Source: Corynebacterium kalidii (lineage in GTDB: Bacteria > Actinomycetota > Actinomycetes > Mycobacteriales > Mycobacteriaceae). From it: 64,000 bases of DNA. The DNA lies in NCBI RefSeq assembly GCF_022869005.1, contig NZ_JALIEA010000010.1:1-64000 (forward strand), given 5' to 3'. The notes under the pieces are model-generated. The model saw only the letters and a program-made list of their open reading frames with translations, did no database searches and had not been told where the DNA came from. Each line of letters starts with the position of its first letter. Positions within the stretch are counted from its first letter, which is position 1. Below are positions 56,429 through 64,000 of this stretch, piece after piece. Made by a program: the position numbers and the translations under genes.

Positions 56429-57799
56429 TCACACCAGCGGGTTCCCCTCCGGGATCTGCCCGCAGGTGCTGGTCGGGGTCTCCCCGGCCACGCGGGCGTT
56501 CACCCACGGCACCATCTGCGTCGCCCACGCCGCCCCCGCCATCGCGTGACCGCCGGTGGGGATCTCGCGGTAGTCCACGTCCGTGCCGTCCTCGCAGTAC
56601 TTCCGGGCCAGGGTGCGGGTGTCGCCGAGCAGCATCACCCCGTCACCGTCGCCGAGGACCGGGTGGGGCGGGGTGTCCTCGGCGGTACCGCCGCCGGCCT
56701 GCACCAGGAGCTGGGGGAACGGCGGGGTGTCGCGCAAGCCCATGTTCGTGTCGTCCAGGAGACGGCGCACCTCGGGGATGGAGTCCGGGTCGGGGTACTC
56801 CGGCCGGATGATCTCGTCCCACCGCAGGTGCTCGTAGGCGTCGGAGGCGTCGCCGATGGCGACCCGGTCCATGTCGGCGAAGACCTGCCGGCCGGTATCG
56901 GTGAGGTAGGGGTCCATGTCGACACCGTAGGCGCGGGTCAACCCCACCATGGCCATACCGACGACGCCGGACCATCCACTCCCCTCGCCGGCGTAGGCCA
57001 GGTTGTGCTCGGGCCGCACCATGGTGCCGCCCTGGGCGACCCCGACAATGCCCTCCGCGACGTCCGGGGCGTAGCTCTCCGCCAGGATCGCCGCCCACCC
57101 CGCGCCGATCGACCCGCCGGAGTAGCCGACGAGGGCGGTGGGCGCGTCGGACGGGACGTCCGCCCCGGGCGTGCGGTGGGCCGCCCGGAGACCGTCGAGG
57201 ATGATCTGCCCGTACTCGGGCCCGGCGGCGAAGATCTCCCGCTCGCCCTGGATGTCGGGCATCACGACGGTGTGCCCGGCCGCCAGCAGCGGTGCGACGA
57301 AGGCCAATTCGGCGAGCACGACCGCGCCCCCTTCGGTGACGTTCCCGGCCAGGACGCGCGACGGGCCGTCCTCGGGCCGCATGGAGTCGTAGAAGCTGGC
57401 GTACATCACGGTGCCGCCGGACGGTTCGACCGACGCCGGCGGGTGGATCACGCTGGTCACGGCGGCGGACGGGTCGCCGAGGGAGTCGGTGGTGCGGTAC
57501 TGCACCTGGGTGACCTGCAGCGGGGCGTCGAACTCCTCCATGCTCGCCGGGACGGTGCGCTGCTTCACCGGCGCCCCCGGTGCCAGGCCCCGGAGGTCAC
57601 CGCCGTCGGGGAGGGAGAAGAAGGACCCGTCGTCCTGGACAGTCGGGATCTCCGCCGGGGCGGTGACGGGGGCGGACACCGTCGTCTCCCCCGGTGGGCC
57701 GTCGGCCGTCCCGGCGCAGGCGGGCGCCGCCCCGCCGACGAGGGCCAGGGCGACGAGTGTCGCCCACAGTGTCTTCCGTGTCTTCTTCGTGTCCCGCAT
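56429..57799 (-). CDS. Secreted lipase (LIP family alpha/beta hydrolase)
   Basis: A 456-residue exported lipase. It has a Sec signal peptide (MRDTKKTRKTLWATLVALALVG, then APAC, a weak lipobox-like end). A Pro/Thr linker follows, and the hydrolase domain has the nucleophile elbow GYSGGS and a late GGHAMAG region with the probable catalytic His. This arrangement matches actinobacterial secretory lipases. ATG 57799 has GGGAGG upstream. The neighbouring 219-base upstream region contains a long palindrome at 57928-57956. Confidence 0.88.
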   Translation of the reverse strand: MRDTKKTRKTLWATLVALALVGGAAPACAGTADGPPGETTVSAPVTAPAEIPTVQDDGSFFSLPDGGDLRGLAPGAPVKQRTVPASMEEFDAPLQVTQVQYRTTDSLGDPSAAVTSVIHPPASVEPSGGTVMYASFYDSMRPEDGPSRVLAGNVTEGGAVVLAELAFVAPLLAAGHTVVMPDIQGEREIFAAGPEYGQIILDGLRAAHRTPGADVPSDAPTALVGYSGGSIGAGWAAILAESYAPDVAEGIVGVAQGGTMVRPEHNLAYAGEGSGWSGVVGMAMVGLTRAYGVDMDPYLTDTGRQVFADMDRVAIGDASDAYEHLRWDEIIRPEYPDPDSIPEVRRLLDDTNMGLRDTPPFPQLLVQAGGGTAEDTPPHPVLGDGDGVMLLGDTRTLARKYCEDGTDVDYREIPTGGHAMAGAAWATQMVPWVNARVAGETPTSTCGQIPEGNPLV

Positions 57800-57927
57800 C
57801 GTTCCTCCCGATCGTCAGTCAGTTGACGACACCGTAGCCACGGAATCCGGACTCCTCGGGGAGGTGCCGGTGTTCGGCGTGGCACCCCTCAGGAAGAAGG
57901 CCGTGACCTGCGACGGAGGATGCGACA

Positions 57928-57956
57928 ATCCCGGATCCCATCATGGGACCCGGGAT
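57928..57956. repeat. Near-perfect 29-bp palindrome between the lipase and tetR genes
   Basis: Arms ATCCCGGATCCCAT / ATGGGACCCGGGAT with a one-base spacer and one mismatch. It lies between the tetR stop and the lipase start, both on the minus strand. No U-run follows, so it is as likely an operator as a terminator. Confidence 0.6.
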
Positions 57957-58018
57957 CATGGGAGAGAAAACAGTGTGATTTCATCAGTATTGGCACGGAC
58001 GATCGTCACGGGCGGCCG

Positions 58019-58657
58019 TCACGCGCGCAGCAGTCCGCCGAGTGCCTGACCGACGACCGCACCGGCGAGTGCCCTGATCTCCGCCCCGTCCTGTCCGTCG
58101 CGGGGCCGGAACCACATCGCCGTACTGTTCAGGCTGCTCAACAGGACACGGGTCATCAGGCGCCGGTCGCCGTCGCGGATGCTGGCGTCGGCCACGCCGT
58201 CCTCCAGGACCTGCCGGAACATCACCTCGTACTCCTCGCGCAGCCCGTTGATCGTCCCCAGCACCTCCCGCTGCCGCTCCTTCAGCGCGGCGAACCGTTG
58301 GCCGGGAACACCCTGGTGGATCGCATTGTGGTAGCCGAGGTTCTGCATGAGGTTGACCAGGTGCGCCTCACTCATGGCGGCGAGCCGCTCCGCACCGGTG
58401 CCGCCACCGGTGGAGAACGGTTCCACCACCCGCCGGACGTTCTTCATCCCCTCCTCGTACACGGCGAGGTAGATGTCGAACTTCGAGCGGTAGTAGTAGT
58501 AGACGCGCCCTTTCGTCGCCCCGATCTCCTCGGCGATGTCGTCGATGGTGGCGCGGTCGAATCCCCTGAGCTGGAAGACCTCGGCGGCGGCGTCGAGGAT
58601 CTGACGACGCGCCTGATCATGGGCAGTGGTGTCCACACCGAAGGTCTCCGCTGTCAT
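58019..58657 (-). CDS. TetR family transcriptional regulator
   Basis: A 212-residue TetR protein with the N-terminal HTH (RRQILDAAAEVFQLRGFDRATIDDIAEEIGATKGRVYYYYRSK, about 17-59) and a helical ligand-binding half. This subgroup (AcrR-like with YYYYRSK) often controls fatty-acid or aromatic acyl-CoA genes. ATG 58657 has TACACT exactly 7 bases upstream, giving its own leaderless promoter. It follows the thiolase gene by 18 bases and is the likely repressor of the acyl-CoA operon. Confidence 0.93.
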   Translation of the reverse strand: MTAETFGVDTTAHDQARRQILDAAAEVFQLRGFDRATIDDIAEEIGATKGRVYYYYRSKFDIYLAVYEEGMKNVRRVVEPFSTGGGTGAERLAAMSEAHLVNLMQNLGYHNAIHQGVPGQRFAALKERQREVLGTINGLREEYEVMFRQVLEDGVADASIRDGDRRLMTRVLLSSLNSTAMWFRPRDGQDGAEIRALAGAVVGQALGGLLRA

Positions 58658-58675
58658 GGTCTCCAGTGTATACAG

Positions 58676-59815
<1,140 letters not shown>

Positions 59816-59830
59816 GGTCGTCTCTTTTCC

Positions 59831-60640
59831 TCAGTTCTCGGTGTCGTACAGGTTGACGGACATCGTGGTGGTCAGTCCGCCGTCAAGGGGGATCGTCGTG
59901 CCGGTGATGAAGGAACTCGCCGGGGACAGCAGGAATGTCACGAGCCCCACGGCGTCCTCGGGTCGTCCCAGCCGCCCGAGGGGGTTGGCCTCGTTCATCT
60001 CGTCGCCGTGCTCGTCGATGGCCCACTGCATCATCCTGGTGGGGAACGGTCCCGGCGCGATGGCGTTGACCAGGACCGACGGTGCCAGTGTGGAGGCCAT
60101 GTGCCTGGTCAGGTGGTGGACCGCCGCCTTCGACGCCGAGTACGAGTAGTTCTCGTAGTTCGGGACGGCCAGGCCGTCGATGGAGCCGATGTTGATGATG
60201 CGGGACGGGCCGGACGGGGTCGCCCCCGCACCGGCCTCGAGCAGTGGCCGCAGCAGCTGGGTGAGGATGAAGGGGGTCTTGACGTTCACCCCGAGCACCT
60301 TGTCCCAGGCGGACGGGGGGAACTCGTCGAAGGGGGCGCCCCAGGTCGCCCCGGCGTTGTTGACCAGTCCGTCGAGGTGGTCGATGAGTGCCCCGACCTG
60401 CTCGGCCAGGTCCCGGCACCCCTCCTCTGTGGAGATGTCGGCGGCGATGGCGTGCACGGTGCCGCCGATGCGGGACAACTCCCGCTGCGCCTCCTCGGCG
60501 GCCTCGGGTTTCCGCGTGGTCACCAGGACGGTCGCCCCGGAGCGCAGCAGGCCTTCGGCGATCATGCGCCCGATGCCCCGGGCGCCGCCGGTGACCAGGA
60601 CGGTACGTCCCGAGATGTCGAACAGGTCTGGTGTGGTCAT
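59831..60640 (-). CDS. SDR family oxidoreductase
   Basis: A 269-residue classical SDR: cofactor loop TGGARGIGRMIAEG, NNAG at about 97, SYSASKAAVHHL (YxxxK), and a C-terminal FITGTTIPLDGG. It should interconvert a hydroxy and a keto group, probably as the dehydrogenase of an acyl-CoA degradation route. ATG 60640 is fixed by an ATGA overlap with the upstream acyl-CoA ligase gene. The substrate cannot be read from the sequence. Confidence 0.92.
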   Translation of the reverse strand: MTTPDLFDISGRTVLVTGGARGIGRMIAEGLLRSGATVLVTTRKPEAAEEAQRELSRIGGTVHAIAADISTEEGCRDLAEQVGALIDHLDGLVNNAGATWGAPFDEFPPSAWDKVLGVNVKTPFILTQLLRPLLEAGAGATPSGPSRIINIGSIDGLAVPNYENYSYSASKAAVHHLTRHMASTLAPSVLVNAIAPGPFPTRMMQWAIDEHGDEMNEANPLGRLGRPEDAVGLVTFLLSPASSFITGTTIPLDGGLTTTMSVNLYDTEN

Positions 60641-62133
60641 GATGCCTTCCGTGTGTTGTCGGGGAGCCGTGCCGCGCGCAACGCCGGTCGACGGACCTTG
60701 CCGGCGTCGTCGCGGAGCGGTTCCTCCACTGTCTCGTAGGTCCGCGGCAGTTTGTTGCGCGAGAGCCGTGTGGTGAGGAATTCGGCCAGTTCGCCGTCGG
60801 TGACGTCGCCGCCGGTGGTGTTGATGATCGCGTGGAGCCGGTTGCCGGCGTCGTCGTCCGGCAGGCCGACGACCACACCGACCAGCACGCGCGGATGCTC
60901 CATCAGCGCCGCCTCGACCTCGGCGGGGTAGATGTTCACCCCGCCGACGGTGACCATGTCGGAGCTGCGGTCGTGCAGGTAGAGGTACCCGTCGTCGTCG
61001 AAGTGGCCCATGTCGCCGAGGGACGACCACCCGTCGGTCACCTTGGGTTCGGCCCCGATGTAGCGGTAGGTCGCGGTCATGCCCTCCGGCGGTCGCATGA
61101 AGACCTCGCCGGTGACACCTGACTCGGTGATCCGCTGCCCGTCCTCGTCCAGCAGGACCATCGTCCCCCAGGTCACCGTGCCGACGGAGCCTCGGTGTCC
61201 GAGCCATTCGTCGCCCCGGATGGTGCAGCCGGCCTCCGCCTCGGTGCCGGCGTAGAGCTCCCAGAGCCGTTCGGCCCCGACCCAGTCGATCCACTCCGCC
61301 TTCAGCCATGCCGGGCAGGGTTCGGCACAGTGCCAGAACGACCGGACGGAGGCCAGGGAGTAGGACGCCCGGACGTCCTCCGGCAGGGCGAGGATGCGGC
61401 GCATCATCGTCGGCACCAGGTAGATCCAGGTCGCACCGAACCGGTCGATCTGCGCGAGTGTCCCCTCGGCGTCGAACCTGCTGAGCAGGCAGACCGAACC
61501 GCCACGGAAGATGGTGGACAGGGTCGTGCTCAAGGGGGCGTTGTGGAACAGCGGCGCGGTGATCAGGGCCCGCTCGCCCGGGCCGATCCCCCAGAAGGAC
61601 GGGTCGAAGTCCGAGGTGACCGCCTCCCGTCCGGAGAGGATGATCTTCGGCCGTCCGGTGGAGCCGCCGGAGACCGGGGCCTTCCACGACGCCGCGACCT
61701 GCGTTTCCAGGGGTTCGTCACCGTGGCCGTCGGCCAGTTCCGGCAGTGTCACGGCACCGGGGAGGTCGGGGCCGTCACCGGTGTCCACGACGATCACCGC
61801 CGCCGGGTCGCCGAGCTCGAGGATCGCGGCGAGCTCGTGGCCGGTCATCCGCGGTGACAGCACCTGCGGGGACGCACCGGCCTTGTAGCAGGCGAAGAGC
61901 GCCACGACCAGGTCCGTGGAGTTGGGGATCAACAGGGAGACGATCCGGCCGCGCTCCGCACCTCCCGCCCGCAGGCCCCGGGCCACCCGGGTGCTGCGGC
62001 TGTCCAGGTCCCGCCAGGTCAGCCTGTCCCCGCCAGCCTCGACGACGACCGTGTCGGGCATCCGGGAGGCGTAGAACCCGGGGATGCCCGCGAGGGGGAA
62101 GCCGAGGTCGGGTTCACTGTACTGCTCAGTCAC
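60637..62133 (-). CDS. AMP-dependent acyl-CoA synthetase/ligase
   Basis: A 498-residue adenylate-forming ligase. Core motifs are APVSGGSTGRPKII (P-loop), YAGTEAEAG (A5 motif) and GWSSLGDMGHFDDDGYLYLHDRSSDM; the C-terminal catalytic Lys is in DDAGKVRRP. It activates a carboxylic acid with CoA as the entry step of the pathway encoded here. ATG 62133 overlaps the MFS gene by ATGA and the stop overlaps the SDR gene likewise. Confidence 0.94.
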   Translation of the reverse strand: MTEQYSEPDLGFPLAGIPGFYASRMPDTVVVEAGGDRLTWRDLDSRSTRVARGLRAGGAERGRIVSLLIPNSTDLVVALFACYKAGASPQVLSPRMTGHELAAILELGDPAAVIVVDTGDGPDLPGAVTLPELADGHGDEPLETQVAASWKAPVSGGSTGRPKIILSGREAVTSDFDPSFWGIGPGERALITAPLFHNAPLSTTLSTIFRGGSVCLLSRFDAEGTLAQIDRFGATWIYLVPTMMRRILALPEDVRASYSLASVRSFWHCAEPCPAWLKAEWIDWVGAERLWELYAGTEAEAGCTIRGDEWLGHRGSVGTVTWGTMVLLDEDGQRITESGVTGEVFMRPPEGMTATYRYIGAEPKVTDGWSSLGDMGHFDDDGYLYLHDRSSDMVTVGGVNIYPAEVEAALMEHPRVLVGVVVGLPDDDAGNRLHAIINTTGGDVTDGELAEFLTTRLSRNKLPRTYETVEEPLRDDAGKVRRPALRAARLPDNTRKAS

Positions 62134-63545
62134 TTCTTCTCCTTCAGGTCTGCTGTGTGCTCCGGGACATCCGTCCGGCGGAAGGTGGTGCGGGTCGCGG
62201 CGGCCTCCGCCGCCTCCTTCGCCAGGGCCCGGTCCTCCTTCTTCAACGCCCGCCCCAGCGCCATGGCCAGGAAGACGCCGACGACGGAGACCCCGATGAT
62301 GATCCAGAAACCGGTCACGGGCGTGCCCGACGCGCTCTCCATCAGACCGAAGACGTACGGTCCGACGAATCCACCGGTGAGACCGACGGTGTTGATGAAC
62401 GCCAAGCCGGCGGCGGCCATCAGGCCGGTCATCCGGGGCATCGCCACCGACCAGAACAACGGCAGCGTCCCCAGGTAGAAGAAGGCCAGGACACCGATGA
62501 GGATGATCCGCAGCACCGGGGAGGACGTCGCGAGGAACAGTGCGGCGACCACGGCACAGCCACCGGCCAGCACCCCGATGATCGCAGGTTCGTTGGTGAA
62601 CCGCTTGGCGATCCTGGGGATCAGGAGCACCCCGAGGGTCCCACCCACACCGGTGATTCCGCTGAGCAGGCCGATCATGAAGGTACTGCTGACGTTCATC
62701 TCCTCCACGATGGAGGGGACGTTGAAGGTGACGCCGTTGTTGGTGACCTGGTTGAGGAAGTAGATCAGGCCGATCAGGAGGATGAAGGGCCGCCCGAACG
62801 CGACCTTGACGTTGCCCCTGACCGAGTGCCGCTCGTGAGCCTCACCGCCACCCGTGGCGCCGTCGGTGAGGGCGTCGGCCTCCTCCTGGTTCAACCAGCC
62901 CGCGGTCTGCGGCGTGTCCGGCAGCATGACCAGCACCACGAACCCGACGAGGATGGTCAGGATGCCCTCCACGAGGAACATCCACTGCCAGCCGTGGAGG
63001 CCCAGGGTGTCCTGCATGCCCATCAGCGCACCGCCCATGGGCCCGCCGAGGAAGATGCCGATCGTCGCGGCGAGGTAGGTGTAGCCGATCGCGGTCGCCC
63101 GGTCCTTCTGGGCGAACCACTGGGTGATCATGAACATCATCGCCGGGAACAGGCCGGCCTCGGCCGCCCCGAGCAGGATGCGCAGCAGGTAGAAGGTGAT
63201 GTCGTTGCTGACGAACATCATCAGGGCCGTGACGGTGCCCCAGCTCACCGCGATGCGGAAGATCCAGCGGCGGGGACCGACCCGGTACATGATGAGGTTG
63301 CTGGGCACCTCGAGGAAGGCGTAGGTGACGAAGAACAGACCCGCGCCGAGCCCGAACGCGGCGACGCTGATCCCGACGTCGGCCTGCAGCTGGGTCTTCG
63401 CCATCGCGATATTCGTGCGGTCCACGTAGGACATGAAGTACGCGAGGCACAGGACCGGCAGCAGCCGCAGCATCGCTTTGCGGGTGGCGACGGCATGGAG
63501 GTGGCTGGTGGCGGACGTGACGGATACGGCGGACATCCCGCTCAC
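62130..63545 (-). CDS. MFS transporter, anion:cation symporter (ACS) family
   Basis: A 471-residue major facilitator with twelve TM helices and the ACS-family start LAYFMSYVDRTNIAMAK, typical of transporters for organic acids such as phthalate, tartrate or other carboxylates. GTG 63545 is chosen because it overlaps the upstream stop as GTGA; ATG 63536 is the alternative. It probably imports the acid that the neighbouring ligase converts to a CoA ester. Confidence 0.91.
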   Translation of the reverse strand: MSGMSAVSVTSATSHLHAVATRKAMLRLLPVLCLAYFMSYVDRTNIAMAKTQLQADVGISVAAFGLGAGLFFVTYAFLEVPSNLIMYRVGPRRWIFRIAVSWGTVTALMMFVSNDITFYLLRILLGAAEAGLFPAMMFMITQWFAQKDRATAIGYTYLAATIGIFLGGPMGGALMGMQDTLGLHGWQWMFLVEGILTILVGFVVLVMLPDTPQTAGWLNQEEADALTDGATGGGEAHERHSVRGNVKVAFGRPFILLIGLIYFLNQVTNNGVTFNVPSIVEEMNVSSTFMIGLLSGITGVGGTLGVLLIPRIAKRFTNEPAIIGVLAGGCAVVAALFLATSSPVLRIILIGVLAFFYLGTLPLFWSVAMPRMTGLMAAAGLAFINTVGLTGGFVGPYVFGLMESASGTPVTGFWIIIGVSVVGVFLAMALGRALKKEDRALAKEAAEAAATRTTFRRTDVPEHTADLKEKK

Positions 63546-64000
63546 CGCCCCGCCGCCGCGGAGGCCCCGGTCGCCGTCCGCACGTACAACGCGGTCTGGT
63601 CGAAGGCTGAGCCCAGGGAGTGCGGGTTGCCGAGGTCCGAGATCTCGTCCCACCGGGCGGCGATGCCCTCCGCGGTGCAGTCCTCGGCGGACAGGGCCAC
63701 CGGCTCGGCCTCGAGCATGCGGGACACGGCGAAGACGCCGGCACCGGCGCCGAGGATCACCCCGGTCGGGGCGTCCGGCGACACGAGGAACACCGCGCCG
63801 GGGGCGACGGTCTCCGGGGCGAGCTTCGCGGCGGCGTCCTCGTCGATGAGTCCGTCGGTCATCTGCGTGGCGGCGGTCGGCGCCAACGCGTTGACCTTGA
63901 GGCCCTTGCGTGCGCCCTCGATGGCGAGGACGTTGGTCAGCCCGACCAGCGCGGATTTCGCCGCACCGTAGTTCGCCTGGCCGAAGTTGCCGTAGATGCC
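63542..64000 (-). CDS. SDR family oxidoreductase, 3-hydroxyacyl-CoA dehydrogenase-like (partial)
   Basis: The 5' part lies beyond the right edge; 152 residues of the C-terminal half are visible and the frame is open to the end. NYGAAKSALVGLTNVLAIEG contains the catalytic YxxxK, followed by KVNALAPTAATQMTDGLI, as in MFE-2-type (17-beta-HSD type 4) hydroxyacyl-CoA dehydrogenases. It ends with an Ala-rich tail. It is the most upstream visible gene of the acyl-CoA operon and overlaps the MFS gene by GTGA. Confidence 0.88.
   Translation of the reverse strand, partial: GIYGNFGQANYGAAKSALVGLTNVLAIEGARKGLKVNALAPTAATQMTDGLIDEDAAAKLAPETVAPGAVFLVSPDAPTGVILGAGAGVFAVSRMLEAEPVALSAEDCTAEGIAARWDEISDLGNPHSLGSAFDQTALYVRTATGASAAAGR

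Noticed and set aside
61746..63971. A 741-codon plus-strand frame across the ligase and MFS genes
   Set aside because: Composition is dominated by Arg, Asp, Gln, His and Gly, typical of an antisense frame; the minus-strand genes have complete family motifs.

Overview
The window looks like chromosome of a high-GC Corynebacterium or a close Corynebacteriales relative. It carries the arabinogalactan machinery typical of mycolic-acid bacteria: AftA, a single Emb arabinosyltransferase, DprE1/DprE2, GlfT1, an Rv3781/Rv3783-like Wzm/Wzt transporter and GtrA proteins. It also has Lsr2, an actinobacterial ferrochelatase with a C-terminal cysteine cluster, and many genes that appear leaderless (a TAnnnT -10 box 6-8 bases before the start codon). 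The species cannot be named from the sequence alone.

Layout. 0.1-6.8 kb (minus): an operon of three consecutive ATPase/permease ABC pairs headed by a YtrA-type GntR repressor, with a strong palindromic operator in front. 7-8.2 kb: an NYN-nuclease-like protein. 8.3-13.8 kb: aftA-emb, closed by a terminator. 13.9-19.8 kb (plus): an M13 metalloprotease, a one-TM protein overlapping a PrsW-type protease, and a secreted GH25 lysozyme with a possible MtrA-type direct repeat upstream. 20-28.3 kb (minus): a VOC protein coupled to an S4 RNA-binding protein, a LysE exporter and gltBD (glutamate synthase). 28.7-29.6 kb: a protein of unknown function and tRNA-Ser(UGA). 29.7-33.9 kb: qor, an aminotransferase-like gene and wzm-wzt, in an Rv3777-Rv3783-like arrangement. 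33.9-40.9 kb: an accessory block with an XRE regulator, a hydrolase, SDR proteins, lsr2, ferrochelatase, an IS630-type solitary HTH protein, MarR and an SDR-DUF2867 protein. 41-43 kb: glfT1 and two tandem gtrA genes. 43.2-49.1 kb: five genes of unknown function, ending in a 1023-residue TPR-like protein divergent from dprE1 across 49 bp. 49.1-51.3 kb: dprE1-dprE2. 51.4-57.8 kb: a Fic protein, an old-yellow enzyme, a CsoR-type operator with copZ-copA, and a secreted lipase. 58-64 kb (minus): a TetR-associated acyl-CoA catabolic operon with SDR, MFS transporter, acyl-CoA ligase, SDR and thiolase, running off the right edge.

Together, AftA, Emb, DprE1/E2, GlfT1, Wzm/Wzt and the GtrA proteins cover decaprenyl-phospho-arabinose synthesis, galactan initiation and export, and arabinan priming and extension. 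Here they are dispersed over about 43 kb instead of forming one block. I found no phage, no intact insertion sequence, no CRISPR array and no rRNA. The most unusual items are the triple ABC operon, an aminotransferase homologue without its PLP lysine, the isolated IS630-type HTH gene with two nearby palindromes, and repeated families of intergenic inverted repeats.
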